A stretch of 64,000 bases of DNA from Nannobrachium achirus (lineage: Eukaryota > Chordata > Actinopteri > Myctophiformes > Myctophidae): contig OY997643.1 in NCBI GenBank assembly GCA_963921795.1, forward strand, positions 72,656,164-72,720,163, in the 5' to 3' direction. Shown piece after piece: positions 31,912-45,364 of this stretch. Positions within the stretch are counted from its first letter, which is position 1. Each line of letters starts with the position of its first letter. The position numbers were made by a program, and so were the translations under genes. The notes under the pieces were generated by a model that saw only the letters and a program-made list of their open reading frames with translations, was not told where the DNA came from and made no database searches.

Positions 31912-32117
31912 TTAAGATAAAACGGAGTCAACGTGACCGGGCGTTATTTTGCAACAAAGACACATGGCTCACAGACTCTCATGGGACATCTGGACGCGCA
32001 CGTGCACGTGGACGCACGAGCACCCTCACCGGAGTGTGGATATGTATGTGTAATGTGTGTGTATGCATGCGTGCATGGTGTGTGGGTATATGTTGACCCT
32101 GAAAATAACTTTTTCAT

Positions 32118-32984
32118 AAATGTGGAAAACAATAAACCCTTTTGTAAATCCCGCCCCATTCTGCCCTGTTACTATGATGGGACATTAACCCTGGGCAGAT
32201 TGTTTTTATAGTGGAAGTGGATGGGATTTTTTTCCCCCTTCATAGCCTCATTACAGCTATATAAAGTACCAAAGGAAAAACACCTAGGTGATATTAATAA
32301 AAAGGGAAGACAAAGGTACAGTAGTTACATTGCAAAACAGGGGGTTTACCCGAAAATATATGTTTTAATGTGTTTAATCCCAGTGGGACAGAATCCTCTT
32401 TGCAGATTCTTTTATAGTGGAAGTGGATGGGATTTTTTTCCCCTTCATAGCCTCATTACAGCTATATAAAGTACCACAAAAAACACATCTACGTGATATT
32501 AATAAAAAGGGAAGAAAAAGGTACAGTAATTACATAGCAAAACAGTAGTTTTCCCCCGAAAAATAAATGTTTTAATTAGTTTAATCCTCTGGATCAGAGA
32601 TAGAAAGAGAAGCGCATTGCATCTTGGGTACTAGGAAGAGGACAGAGAGAATGTTTCTCCTTACATAATAGGCTGGCTTTTCGTAATTCTGCCCATTTAA
32701 ATTATATGTACCCAATCGTGACTATTAGACCATTGATAAGGTACATGTGAACTAGTTTGTTGAAGCTTATTCGTTATGATGAGCGAGATCGCTTGACGCT
32801 TGCCGTCGCTATCACCGTACCGGCCGATCTCCGTGTCGCGCACTGCGGACAGTTTTTGAAAGCCTGAAGCAACATTCTCCACTGCACAAACTCCACCCCC
32901 GATAGCAAAAAGTGAATGTTTTTTTCTGGTTGGCCAGTCAGGGAGTCTCAGGGACCAATCAGAAGGCTGACAAACGGTCTATTG
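32118..32984. other. Insertion of unknown origin in unit B with an internal 190-bp tandem repeat
   Basis: Absent from units A and C, where GTGGAAAACAATTGTCGC is continuous. Contains two tandem copies starting TTTTATAGTGGAAGTGGATG (about 32,203 and 32,409). The rest, 32,590-32,980, has no recognisable feature. Confidence 0.6.
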
Positions 32985-33829
32985 TCGCTATACTCAGAGG
33001 ATCAACTTAAGAACACCATAATGGCAGTTAATGGCTTATCTATCATTCATTTTAACAGCAGAAGTTTGTATAAGAACTTTGAATCTATCAGAAGCTTTCT
33101 GAGGCGTATTGAAAGTCCCTTTAATATAATAGCAATTTCTGAGACCTGGTTAAACGAAGAGAAAGGTGTTGATTTTAATTTGGAAGGATATGAACTGAAT
33201 TTCTCAAATAGGACAAATAAGAAATGTGGGGGGACGGCTATTTATGTAGACAATAGATTAAAATACAAGCTTATTGAAAGTATGACTATTGCTATTGACG
33301 ATGTATGTGAATGTATCTCAATAGAGATAATTATGGAAAAAAAGAAAGTGTCATGATAAGCTGTGTGTACAGAGCCCCTGAAAACACCATTGAATCTTTT
33401 AAAAACTTTATGGAAGAGATATGTGCTAAAACGGACAAAGCTTGCTATATCTGCGGGGACTATAACATAGACCTTTTAAACCCCAATCACAATATATTAA
33501 TTGATGAATTTACAAATGCTATTTACAGTATGAGTTTTTATCCAATGATAACGAAACCAACATGAATAACATCTCACTCTGTACAATTATAGACAATATT
33601 CACAAACAACATGAAGGAAAACTTGACTTAAATAAATTATCTCTAAATCAAAAAAAGAAAAAAAATCCTCCTAACACTCAGGTTGAACAAAAAATGTACA
33701 GGGTTAATTTAGAAAGAGTTTACGAAAATATGTTTTTGGATGTTTTAATAGATGACAGATTAAACTGGAAATCCCACATACAGTTATCTTACTGTGTGGA
33801 AGTGTGGGGAAATACATACAGTAATCTAC

Positions 33830-34773
33830 TAGAGATGGGATGTTTGCGAACGAATCGAGTCTTTTGAACGGCTCTTTGAAATGAACGATGGGATCCGATT
33901 CGCAGTAGGGAGCCGTTGGGAAAGGTAGGCAACTCCACAGATATAAAGAGCTAGATGCCTCGTTCGCCTCTGCAGTTAATTGGAGCGATGTGCAAAAGTT
34001 CTAGACCGGACTTCCTGAAAAAACCAAGGGAACGCTGTCAGTCAAAGTGACTACTGGCCAATCACAGCGTGTCTTTTCCGTGACTTATCCAAGGACCACA
34101 ATTCAATTCAACAGAGCCAGTTCCGATGTTGCGCTGCTCAGCTGTTCTTATAGGCTGCATACGTAAAGACCTGCCCCCACCTGCCTCTGATTGGCTTACC
34201 GACTTCCGTATGTGTGACGCACGCGGAGGCAATGAACACGGAAGTGACAAAGATTCCCTTGGTTGCTAGATGCATACGCCCTCTAGCCGAAGGAGGCGTC
34301 TAGCTTTATATGTCTGTGGGCAACTCCTTTACATAAGTATACTGCAATCAATGTGGAAATACTCTGCCACAGTAGAAGTTTGGAATGTTAATGTGTACTT
34401 GAGTAAATGTACACAAGTATGGGTATCAAAATATAGTAGAAAATAGCAAAGTACTCATCATGCAGAATGTCCTGTTTCACAGGTTTCCCCAATTAATAAA
34501 ATGTAGAAAAATCATTTGAAAATAGCAGATCTACAAGCTCACAAGCATTGCGAGCTTGTAGATCGGCTATTTTCAAATGGCAGGTAGGCCTATGTACCGA
34601 TATATGTCCGACATAAATGTATATAGGGTTGTATAATTATTTGTAATTATAAACAAAATCTACAAAGTAAGTAACTATAGTAACTGAAATGAGCCAGTCT
34701 ATTGAACGGCTCTTTGAAAGGAACGGATCCCAGAGATCCGGCTCACTTCAACAAGCCATAAATCCCATCTCTA
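33830..34773. mobile_element. hAT-like element (TAGAGATGGGA ends), unit B
   Basis: Same insertion as 17,361-18,308 with duplication TAATCTAC / TAATATAC. Its first bases differ (GGGATGTTTGCGAA against GGGACGTTCGCGAA in A and C). Confidence 0.88.
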
Positions 34774-34861
34774 TAATATACATCCTTTATCCATATTACA
34801 AAAGAGGGCAATCAGAATAGTACATAAGGAATGGTACCATGAAGATACATATAATTTATTT

Positions 34862-35176
34862 TTGAGGTCTTGTACATTGAAGCTTCCTGACCTAGTTGAG
34901 TTCAAAACTGCTCAACTAATGTTTAAAGCAAGAAACAAACTGCTCCCACCGAACATTCTGGCTTTGTTTACTGATAGGGAGGGTGGCTATGACCTTAGGT
35001 GGGAACTACCTTTCAAACAAGCATGTGCTCAGACCACCCGTAAGAGTATGTGCATTTCAGTTTGTGGAGTTAAGTTCTGGAACAGTTTGACAGAAGAGAT
35101 CAAACATAGTAAAAATATTTTACAATTTAAAAAACTACTCAAATCCAATATCCTTGCTAAATACAGTATAATATAA
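34862..35176 (+). pseudogene. LINE post-RT C-terminal ORF, unit B
   Basis: Open for 104 codons: RSCTLKLPDLVEFKTAQL, MFKARNKLLPPNILALF, KFWNSLTEEIKHSKNILQF. It is the end of the LINE polyprotein, cut off from the catalytic domains. Confidence 0.7.
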
Positions 35177-35728
35177 TCTTTCTACTTCTAGCATTTCTTT
35201 TACATTTTTCATCAAATTGTCTGTTTATTTTTTTCATCGAATTAATTATTTGTCGTTGGAGTTTCATTTTTAATTTCACATTTCTGTACATTTATCCATT
35301 TATTCATTTAATCATTCATGCATGTATTCAGTATCTATTCATTTATCTCATTATCGTTAATATTCTCATTATCACTATTACTAGAAGGTAACATTGTATA
35401 CTCTCATAAAATTTTTTGATGTAGATGGAAATTCCCTTTATCATGGTTCCTTTATATTCATTTATTTTAGTTATTCTCTTTTTTTCTGTTTTTTCTTTTT
35501 GTTTTCCTTTTCTTCATTCTTTTCTCATATCTGCCATAGGCCGATGTATCCTTGAATTTTAAATACTGCAACAACCAATCATTGTAATTACTCCATGTAT
35601 ACTAGGATAGGCATTCATAAGCTTTCAGCTGCAGCCTATTCCTTTTGATCACCTGTAACAATGAATAAGTGGATGTATGACCTGATAAATGTATGTGAGT
35701 GATCAAATAAACTAAACTAAACTAAACC

Positions 35729-35960
35729 ACCTGTTCCCTCCCCCCACCAGGAAATAGTGCATCCAGCTCACCGCAGCGCTAACAAGACTGATAGCTTTTA
35801 ATTTATCAGTCAGAATGGAGTGATTTATGGTGTAAAATGCCTTCTGGAGGTCCAGCATGACTGCAATGTTGCAATATTTGTCCAAATCCACCTTAGATTT
35901 GATGCGGTCGTTCAAATAGAGAAGGTGTGTGTCAGTGGAGTGGGATTCTCTGAGGCCAGA
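35729..35960 (-). mobile_element. Older LINE RT fragment, antisense, unit B
   Basis: Counterpart of 19,258-19,493: AVMLDLQKAFYTINHSIL on the minus strand. Confidence 0.75.
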
Positions 35961-36045
35961 TTGTCAGAAATGAACATTTAGGCTGAAACGACAACACAAA
36001 ACAAGTCCTGGGAACTTGTTTCCATTGTGGTCCTATACAGTAGAG

Positions 36046-36527
36046 CAGGGGTTTTCAAAGTGGGTGACGGGGCACCCTGGGGTGACGGGGCACCCTGGGG
36101 TGCCGCGACGGCAGTCCAGGGGTGCCGCGAGATAATTTGATAATATTTGGAATTCATTTGGACACTTGAAAAAAATATTTATCATTTTAAACTTGAAGTA
36201 CAAAGTTATTTTCAGTCAGTTCTAACCAAATCTCAACGTTTTCCTCTTAACATAATCACTAACATTTCGTGAATGTCGGGCAGAAACCTTGTATCTCCAA
36301 GTTTCAAATGTGTACGTCTTTTGCCCTGCTTCATCATACATACAAGACCGTCGCACAAAACTATTGAAAACAGCCGATTTACAAGCACACGATGCCTCAC
36401 ATTTGTGTGCTTGTAGATCTGCTGTTTTCACTAGTTTAGTACATTTTATAGATAAATACAAAACAAACAGTTTTGGACATACAAGGTTTCCACCCGACAA
36501 CGATGATATGCTATAAATATAAGGTGC
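36046..36527. mobile_element. hAT-like element (CAGGGGTT ends), 3'-truncated, unit B
   Basis: Begins CAGGGGTTTTCAAAGTGGG. The 3' end and flank are deleted: sequence jumps from ATATAAGGTGCT to TGTGATACCATACG. Units A and C keep the whole element. The module hairpin survives at about 36,367-36,430. Confidence 0.7.
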
Positions 36528-37446
36528 TTGTGATACCATACGTGGACCCCACAGTCAAAGTGGCTCTTGCTAGAGTCTTTTGTGTATTTTTACTGACCAG
36601 CGGGGCAATCCTCTGTAAAAAAAGATTTTTTTTCTTCCTTTTTTGATTACCTTAGTGTTTTCATTATCATTATTCAGTGTTGATTTCGTCGACAAACTAT
36701 GACGTGTTTTTTTTTTCCACAGACGAAAACGAAATAAAAATGAAATAAAAACTGCTGTGATGACTAAAACTAAGACTGAACATATAAACAATGTCGTCAG
36801 CAAAATAAAAACTACACTAAAACATTACAGTTTACAGTTTAGGCATTTAGCAGACGCTTTTAATCCAAAGCGACTTACAAGCGGTAGCTTGGGAAATGGA
36901 AGGCTCCTAGTTCAAACCATGGCTCCCCCAGAGTTGGTGTTGAAGTGTCCTTATATATATATATAATTCTATATGTAGCCCTGTTATTATTTTGGGTTAA
37001 TAAGAAGAGACATTATTTGAAATGCTGCTATTTTGAAAGATATACTGTAACAGTTATTGTGTGATATATTTGATATATTGTGACATGGTTTATGGTTCAA
37101 AAGAAATTGGTATATGTGGCATAGTGGTATAATTTAAGGTATTGCCAGACAACGCCACCGGGGGAGTTGCGCCCCCAGAAATAGTTATTATCTAAATTAA
37201 ACACCTCAGGTTCAACATAGCACACAAGTTTGTTTTACATTAGTCAGGCAGAAACGGGTGTTACAAAAGTACAAAACAATTCTTTATTTACTTTGGCAGA
37301 TTCATCATCATTTCATCACAGACCTCATCATCATTACATTTCTTGGTCGTCAACAATAAAACTGGAATTCTATACAATAAAATGGGAACAGTGGAGTTAT
37401 GAGTAAATCAACAATAAAACACGATCATACTGTCTAGGGGCTGGTG

Positions 37447-37653
37447 CTAAGACAACACCCAGTCACGGTCAAGTTCAAGTTCACTAAGCAATGTACCAAA
37501 GGTATTTACTTGAACAGCAAAAACTGGGAACGTACCTTCACTGAGCAAATTAATGTGAAGCTGAAGCCCATCAGGCCAGCATGAGCTGGAGGGCACCTTC
37601 GTGTGCCCCACCAGCAAGAGGAGACAACCATCTAACTCACAGCGGAAGACCAT
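37447..37653 (-). CDS. Hypothetical 68-codon ORF, third copy
   Basis: As 21,117-21,323, with start MVFRCELDGC instead of MVFSCELDGC. It lies just inside the point (GTCTTAGGT, about 37,934) where unit DNA meets P-element-side DNA. 36,528-37,446 holds the same repeats as 20,174-21,116. Confidence 0.25.
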   Translation of the reverse strand: MVFRCELDGCLLLLVGHTKVPSSSCWPDGLQLHINLLSEGTFPVFAVQVNTFGTLLSELELDRDWVLS

Positions 37654-37945
37654 GCTGCTTAAATACTGGTTTCAATCAGGCAACTAACAAGGGGGAGGAG
37701 GATGGGCAATGGGAACCCGACGCCCATACTGCTACATATACTTACTGCTATATAGGTTATATTTACATAAATACTTACCTTTACCTGTGGGTTTATTTCA
37801 TATTTACTGGGTTTTATTTCTGTGATGTTCTATATTTTGTCCAAGTGTACTTACCGTAGCCGAGTGGCAGAGACAAGCAGGAGTGTACTAGCAGGTCATG
37901 TGATAGGAAGTGAATGAGCGGTCGTTGTCTTAGGTCAAAGAAAAT

Positions 37946-38256
37946 GGGATGGTGTTTTTTACTGGTGTTTCAGTCCGAGTGTGGGGAAAGGGTGCGTTCG
38001 GAAATGCGCACCGGACTGCGCGGGCGTTTATCGTGGGCTAACGATTGCATTCACCACGGCTTCGTAACTCGCGCGGCGCTCCGCCGGCCGCGCGGCCCTG
38101 GCCCGCTCTTCGCGGCCACTCGCGCCTGCGGCGCTCGGGGGCGAAGAGCAGGACCAAGGTCCGCTGGCCTTCACGCCGCTTGCAATGTCGTGGACAATAA
38201 AACGAGCGCACCCTTTCATACACTCTGACTGAATCACCAGTAAAAAACACTCTCTC
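37946..38256. mobile_element. 311-bp TIR element with about 10-bp target duplication, Mutator-like
   Basis: Flanked by CAAAGAAAAT at 37,936-37,945 and 38,257-38,266. The right arm of the palindrome has the empty site (about 55,340-55,352). Terminal repeats of about 50 bp, TGTTTTTTACTGGTG and ATTCAGTC near each end. The GC-rich middle is non-coding. A 9-10 bp duplication and long TIRs fit the MULE superfamily; assignment is inference. Confidence 0.8.
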
Positions 38257-38587
38257 CAAAGAAAATATCAGCAAGAAGGGTCACAAACGTCATTCCTCTA
38301 CCCTGTCATTCCAATCTGCAGATTCGTCACACACTGGGTGGCAGACTGGGGCTGAAACTGCGGCGTATTACGTTGGAGTCAATGAGCCGGGAGTGCGCAA
38401 GCATAACAACAAACACTAATTCTGAATGTTTGGGACCATTGTAAAATAATCGCTTCAGGAAAATAAAAGAAAACATATCACACATTGTTGTCTGCTGTCT
38501 TGTTTTTCGATGTACACTCTACATAACGTAATTCATGTATCCAAAGAGCAGAGAGGGTAGGTAACATTTCTCAGTGGGCAGAAATAC

Positions 38588-38659
38588 AACAGGTGTTGAT
38601 AGACTGATTCACAGGACTGATTGACAGCTGTCTGCCAATCAATCAGTCAACACCTGTTG
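38588..38659. repeat. Hairpin AACAGGTGTTGA...TCAACACCTGTT
   Basis: Interrupted inverted repeat of about 72 bp; mirrored at 54,951-55,022. It may be a small MITE or a sub-terminal inverted repeat of the P-like element; not decidable here. Confidence 0.6.
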
Positions 38660-40434
38660 ATTTTCAGTAGGAGCTGAACGAGCAACAAAGTAAGTAGTCT
38701 TATCTTGCTAGTAATGTTATGGAAATATTCATAAATATAAATGTATAAGTATTATGAAATTCATTTAAAGGACTGAGCTGCAGTGTAGCGGCAACTCAAT
38801 TTGGCTAACCATTATCAAGAAAAGGGAAAACAGCGCCCCTTTGTGTTCCTTTTCGAGTCTGTTCTTGAGATTTGCCAACTAAACACATTTATTCAAGTAC
38901 TGTATTGTCTACTATTTTGAGGGACTTAACACTCGTTTTATATTACCTGTACATTTAACATGCAAAATGTACCTTCACTACAATTAGTTATTAATACTTG
39001 GCTAATATTAGGCCCTACTAATTTAAAACCACTGTAATATTTGTTACTACAAGGCATATTGTAGCTTATAGACTAAGCAGTTTGTGTCTATTATAAAACT
39101 TTTAGTCTACAATAAACACTAATTATGTCCTATTTTGGATATCTGCTTTTTAGAAAAACGTTAGACAAATAGCCTACTTTGATAGCCTACTGTAGGTTAT
39201 AAGAAGCCTTATATATTTTTTATGGCAATGCTTGTGTAAAATTCTGAACAGGCCTATAGAAAACATTGGGATACTGCTAGGCGAGTTTTACTTGATGAGA
39301 AAAAAATAATAAATAACAGGAGAAAAAAAACGCAGACTACTTTTAATATTGCAAAATCCTTTAACATCAACATTTTTAAGACGTTTAGTTCATCATTTTG
39401 AATTAAAACCAATATGGTCTTTCCACACCTACTGCTCATTAGCAGAAGATGACCAATAAATGAGAATAGTATGATACAGGGCACATGATCTCATATTATA
39501 TTTTCATATAATATATCATGTTACTTACATTGTATCATCTATCGGATTCACCAAGCTGTGCAGTGCACACCAAGATTTATTTATCCTGATTGGCGCAGCT
39601 TTGGGTTGTCCAGCTGCATGGTTCGATCCCAGCAAGGGTTTTTTCAATGTTGTGCTATAGCCTATTAGTCTCATAGAGTATATATCAATGTGTCTGTGTG
39701 TGTGTGTGTGTGAGTGTGTGTGTGTGTAACCCACTCCAATTTCTTACTGTTTTACTAGTAGCAATGTCACAATGTAGAAATACTGTGCTACCTGTATATG
39801 TAAAAGCCCTGCAAAATTAGTAAAGTAAAATACTTACAGTACCAAATCAAAGTAATTATCATGCAAAAAGTCCCATTCTCTCGCTAGTTTGTACACATTT
39901 GTCAATATCTTTGACAAAGTATTACAAAAGAATATTCTATATTCCAGGTCTAAATATTTTTGCAGTATCAGTCCGGGAGATCCCTGATAGCCTACTGATC
40001 TTTAGTAAACTATACTCTGTATATATTTACAATTGGCATGCCAATTTCAGCCAATCAGAAGAAAGTAGTGTAGTGTAGTGGTGTTCTGTGTGTGTGTGTG
40101 TGTGTGTGTGTGTTTGTAGTGCTGTGTTACTGTTACATCTACTCACTTTTTAGACATCACTTCCAATTAAATTTAACCAGTTGCTTTGAGTTCTCTCCTG
40201 ATTGGCTCAAATTTGTTTTAAGATGTAGACGAGTATAAAGCATTGAGAAAATAAGTAAAGGTACCTCCACATTGTACCGTAGTACAGTAAGTACAGTACT
40301 TGAGTAAATGAAGTAGTTCAATTACAATTATGAAGTATGATCAAATCAATACAAGTATCTCTTCTCTGAAAAAATGTTATGTTCCTTACTGGCCATATTT
40401 TTCTTATTTAATGGGTCATTTCACAACAGTCAAA
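38660..40434. other. 5' flank of the P-element-like gene, no gene seen
   Basis: AT-rich DNA with (TG)n tracts at about 39,695-39,727 and 40,086-40,112. 39,236 to about 40,860 is missing from the right arm. No terminal inverted repeat of the transposon could be fixed. Confidence 0.5.
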
Positions 40435-40614
40435 ATGGTTAGCTGTGCAGCACCAGATTGCAAGTCAAGGAGGACAGAGCCTGGGCCACACAAGAAATTC
40501 TTTAGATTTCCCAAAGACCCTGTGAGGAGCCGGAACTGGTCAAAGGCCATTAAAAGAGCTGGGTCAGATCGGTTCACACATTGGACACCTACAAAGTGGT
40601 CAAGGCTCTGTGAG
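40435..40614 (+). CDS. Exon 1 of the P-like gene: THAP domain
   Basis: Begins [20 protein letters not shown] and contains FFRFPKDP, the Trp in [22 protein letters not shown]. Together with exon 2 (DHFSNAQ...NAVPD) it has the full THAP signature: C-x4-C ... C-x2-H (CEDH), invariant Pro/Trp/Phe residues and an AVP box. THAP domains bind the transposon ends in P elements. Confidence 0.85.
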
Positions 40615-43600
40615 GTAGGACACTGTAGAAAAACACATACAATGACAATTTCAGTGTTATATAATTGAAAGTGTAATGCCTTTCCTTACTTCTTTTCTAA
40701 ACTAGGATCACTTTTCTAATGCCCAGATCCATCCCAATGGGAAACTCCTACCCAACGCAGTCCCTGATCGAATGAGCAGGGTCTGCATGACAGAGACCCC
40801 CGGTGTGACACAGAGCTGCAGTGTAACACAGAGCTCTAGAATGACACATAGCTCCAGCTCCAGTGTGGCACAGAGCTGCAGTGTGGCACAGAGCAGTGTG
40901 GCACAGAGCTGCAGTGTGGCACAGAGCAGTGTGGCACAGAGCTGCAGTGTGGCACAGAGCAGTGTGGCACAGAGCTGCAGTGTGGCACAGAGCTGCAGTG
41001 TGGCACAGAGCAGTGTGGCACAGAGCTGCAGTGTGGCACAGAGCTGCAGTGTGGCACAGAGCTGCAGTGTGGCACAGAGCTGCAGTGTTGCACAGAGCTG
41101 CAGTGTGGCACAGAGCAGTGTGGCACAGAGCTGCAGTGTGGCACAGAGCAGTGTGGCACAGAGCACAGGCTCCAATGTGACACAGAGCTCCAGAATGACA
41201 CAGAGCTCACATGTGACAGAGGCCCCCAGTGTGGTTAATAGTAATACAAACCTGGATCACAGTTATAGCAGGCAATCAACTGGTAATAACACATGGGATT
41301 ATCTCATCTAGAACATAACCTTTTTAATTAATTGTAATCAAAGAAACTAAAAGCACACATTAATGATAATTTTCAAACACCCACAAAAAAAACTACAATA
41401 TGTATTATGAAGATGTGGTCACTTTTCAAACACCCAGTTTTAAATGTCGGTCTTCTCCTTACAGCAGTCAATGATCAAATGAGCCTTTGGGAAATGAGCC
41501 TTTGGGAGCCACACCTGGATCACAGTTACACCAAGAAACCAGAAAGACAATCAACAGGTAAAGACAGCACGGGATACACTCATGGATAAATGCGTAAAAA
41601 CTATGAAGATGTTGACACAAATTGTAAATTATTCAGTCACTTTCTGTCCAAGGACTAGTACTACACATGCCAGGGGTTGACACTAAGGTCTCAGAGGCAC
41701 TTGCCCATCGGGCAAGTACAGGTCATGTTCTAGTTGCCCGAAGGTAATGCCCACTTATAAAATGATAGGTACGATTTTAATTACCGCTCAATTTAACATT
41801 TATTTCTTTACTTTCTGGGGCTGTGCGATAAAATGTCATACCTCAATACCTCCAAATCCAAATACCAAATACTTTAGCTATGATTGAATATGTCTATGGT
41901 TTCACACTTGTTATTTTATATTTTTAAATGTAGCAACAGTAAAAACAGCACATTATAGGTAAATATTTTACATTCCACAGATCAGAAGACACAGCGCACT
42001 GGCCATGTTCAGGTGTTTAGACAGATATCTCTTGTTGTGTTTATAGACATTTGTGTCCCCTCTCAAATGAGCACTTGCCCTGTCGGGCAACCTGAAAGCC
42101 AACTTCACCTTCCCTGACGTTTTATTTACCTGCCGGGGGCAGGTGGGCAAGCCTTAGTGTCAATGCCTGCATGCAATACCACCTTTGTGGTCTTTGAAAC
42201 TTAGATGTAACAGACACCATCACTGCCATGATCACTGTCCACTCTCCCGATTGCAGAACCAGACGAAGCAGAACCAGACGAAGAACCTGAACCTGAAACT
42301 GAACAGGACCTGTACAGGAGAGAGACAGACACACGGATCGCTGAACTTGAAGTTCAGCTTGAGATCAAGGTATTATTATGTTATATTATATTCTATCATA
42401 TCATTAATGAATAAAGGCTTCTCTTTTAATGTGCACTAATCCTCTTTCAGAATAAGATGCTCGGCCTGGTCTTCAATACTGACCAGATTCAGAGCCTTGA
42501 AAGCAGGTGAGATAATAACTACATCATTACTTAAAGTGCTACAAGGCAAGGTAGTAACAGAAGCAGGTTTACTCAACTCATTTCTGAGCCAAGGTAGCGA
42601 AGAAGTGTATGTCAACAAGGCTGAAGACAAAAGAGGGCTTACTGGGAGAATCCACTTTAATTTGTCCACTTGTTGCACTCATACATATTTAAACTACACT
42701 ATGTTGCACTTCTGGTCACACACCAAACATGATGTAATATCACTTTTACATCATGATCAGGGTGTGGTCGGTAGTGCAGTCTAGTTGAAAATTACAATCT
42801 GTACAGGCCAAGCAACCTACGTTTTGTGTACTGTGTGACTTATATTGAAGTTCTTCTGGAGGTGTCCAATACCTAAAGCTGAAATGGATGGATCAGGTTG
42901 AGATATCAGGGGTCAAAACATAGGGGAAGAATCAAGGTTCAAGGTTTATCTTTATTTGTCTTGGAGATAGATTGGGAGAAGAGATTAACATTTGATTGCA
43001 ATTTCAAAATCATACAACCATACCAATACTGTTAACAAACTGACTTACAACACATGCAGGACCAAGCCACTGCTGAATTGTTAGAGGGTGTGATATAAGG
43101 TTCACAGTTTCTGCCAGTACTTGCCTGTTCATGTCTCTCTCAATTCCCTTTTATTATACTGTAGATTTCGACCAGGAGAGTCTGCAGGCATAGTCAAAAA
43201 ATGGTCACCTGAAACCATAGCCAACAGCTTAAAGGTCAGAGTTGCCACAGGGATCAGTGGCTATGAATATTTAAGAAAAGGTATGAGCCCTAGACTTGTA
43301 ATAACATATTTACATCTTACTAACAAAGAGAGACAGTACAAACCTCACTAAAATATCTTTACACACTCTAGAGATGCATTTCCCCATGCCATCCTACCGG
43401 ACAATCAGCAGGCGCCTGGAGGCCATCCCATTCCAGCCAGGAATACAGCACGAAATACTGGAGTTGATGGCGCTGAAACTTCAGCAACTTCCTCCCAGTG
43501 CTCGCCTTGCTGTCTTAAAGGTGCCTTAAAATAAAAATGTGTAGTTAGTTTGTATAGTTTCATTAGTATGATCAAATCAGAATGATTAATAAGAAATAGA

Positions 43601-45101
43601 AACACAGTCTAGAATATAAAGTATAGTATTAATTTACCAAAAGACACACTTACAGAACAGACAAAGAGTCTGCAGATTTGGATGTTGACACGGTTGAGCT
43701 TACACTCATGTAGCTCATTAATTCCCATATACACCATTGTTTCATATTCACATTTTATCTTTTAGTTAATGCAATATATATATATATATACTGTATACAT
43801 TTTTTTTAATAGATCGATGAAATGGCCATAAAAAAGGAGATCCAGTACGACGCAGGGACCAAAATGATCTTGGGTACAGTGACCTTGCCCACCCGACTTG
43901 ACACCCTGGCAACAAAGGTCCTGACAACCATCCTGAGCTCCTTAACAAAGGACTTTAAGCAAGTGATTGCTTATGACTATACAGGGCCATCGGTGTCAGG
44001 AAAGGATCTCTGGGCCTACATGCTATCCATCATTGTGGCATGTGGAGAGCGGGGCATACAAGTTGTCGCTGTGGTACGATCAGGCCTTTAATTTACCATC
44101 ACACTGTATATGATCAAAACAGTTAGTGGCGTTGTAAAAGCTTCCTTCTCAGCTTTGCTATTCAAATTATGTCAATGTTCTTACCTTCTATATCCAACTT
44201 CTAGTGTTCTGACATGGACTCATCCAACCAGGCCATGTGGCGGGAGGCGGGCCTTCGGGTCGGTCAATCGCCCATCCGTTTTTTCAGGGAGCGTACCTGT
44301 TCTTTTGTCCCGACACCCCTCACCTGTTGAAGGCAATGAAGACAGCTATGTGCAACCATGATTTCATCTTGTCAGATGACATTGTGAGGGAGAACAGCTT
44401 GCCTGGTGATACAGTGAGTACATTTACAGATGGGATGCTACTCAGATCAATTACCAAATACTACTTTGACCCTATAACTCCTATAACTACATCAATGTTC
44501 ACCCAAAACGAGCTAGACTTTAAAATGTGTCATTTCACAAAATCAACCTACTTCTGCTTGAAATTATTCATGTTTTCCAGGTGTCCATGTGTGCCGTGGA
44601 AAAAGTCATTGCAGTACAGTCTGACACCTCAGAAAAGCTTGTGCCTGGTCTGAATGCAAGAGCCATATCAACAGCAAACAGCTTTGACAAAATGAAAGTA
44701 TGTGTTGCACAAGTAACAACAAACTGTTTGGTATATTGTAAACACCGACTGTCATATTCATGCATAAAAGTGCCTTGCATCTTTAAAATCTTTTCGCAGT
44801 ATTTTCCATACTTATAGTTATGTTCTCTGCTTCAAGGTCCTACCTGCATGCAAGGTGTTCTCACATAGCACAGCGAGTGCCATCAGGCTGCTGGTGACCT
44901 GTCAGCTTCTTCCAAAGGAAGCCTTAACGACCGCCTGGTTCATCGACATGGTCAATGACTGGTTCGACCTGATGACAGCGAGAAGTAACCTTAACGGTCA
45001 GTAAAACACACACACACAACTTATATTGAAATGTCCAACTTTCCATACTTACCTTACCTATTTCACCTTACCTGTCGGTCCGGTGTCCACCGCTGGAGAG
45101 A

Positions 45102-45193
<92 letters not shown>

Positions 45194-45270
45194 TGATAAA
45201 CTTTCGATACTTACCTATTCCTATTTTGTTGAAACATTCCTTACCTGTTGGTCCAGTGTCCACCGCTGGA

Positions 45271-45364
<94 letters not shown>

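Larger units (their letters stand above)
32985..35728 (+). mobile_element. LINE, internally deleted, unit B
   Basis: Same defective insertion as 16,507-19,257, including the nested hAT. The 3' end has three CTAAA repeats. Endonuclease frames are at 33,020-33,356 and 33,311-33,565; here the first frame runs on through CECISIEIIMEKKKVS before a stop. Confidence 0.85.

Noticed and set aside
38028-38274. Arg/Ala-rich small frames
   Set aside because: They lie inside the 311-bp GC-rich TIR element and have no counterpart outside it.
40708-41210. Several overlapping 100-180 codon frames on both strands
   Set aside because: Only the frame continuing the THAP exon (CSVAQS) fits the gene model; the rest are shadows of the minisatellite.
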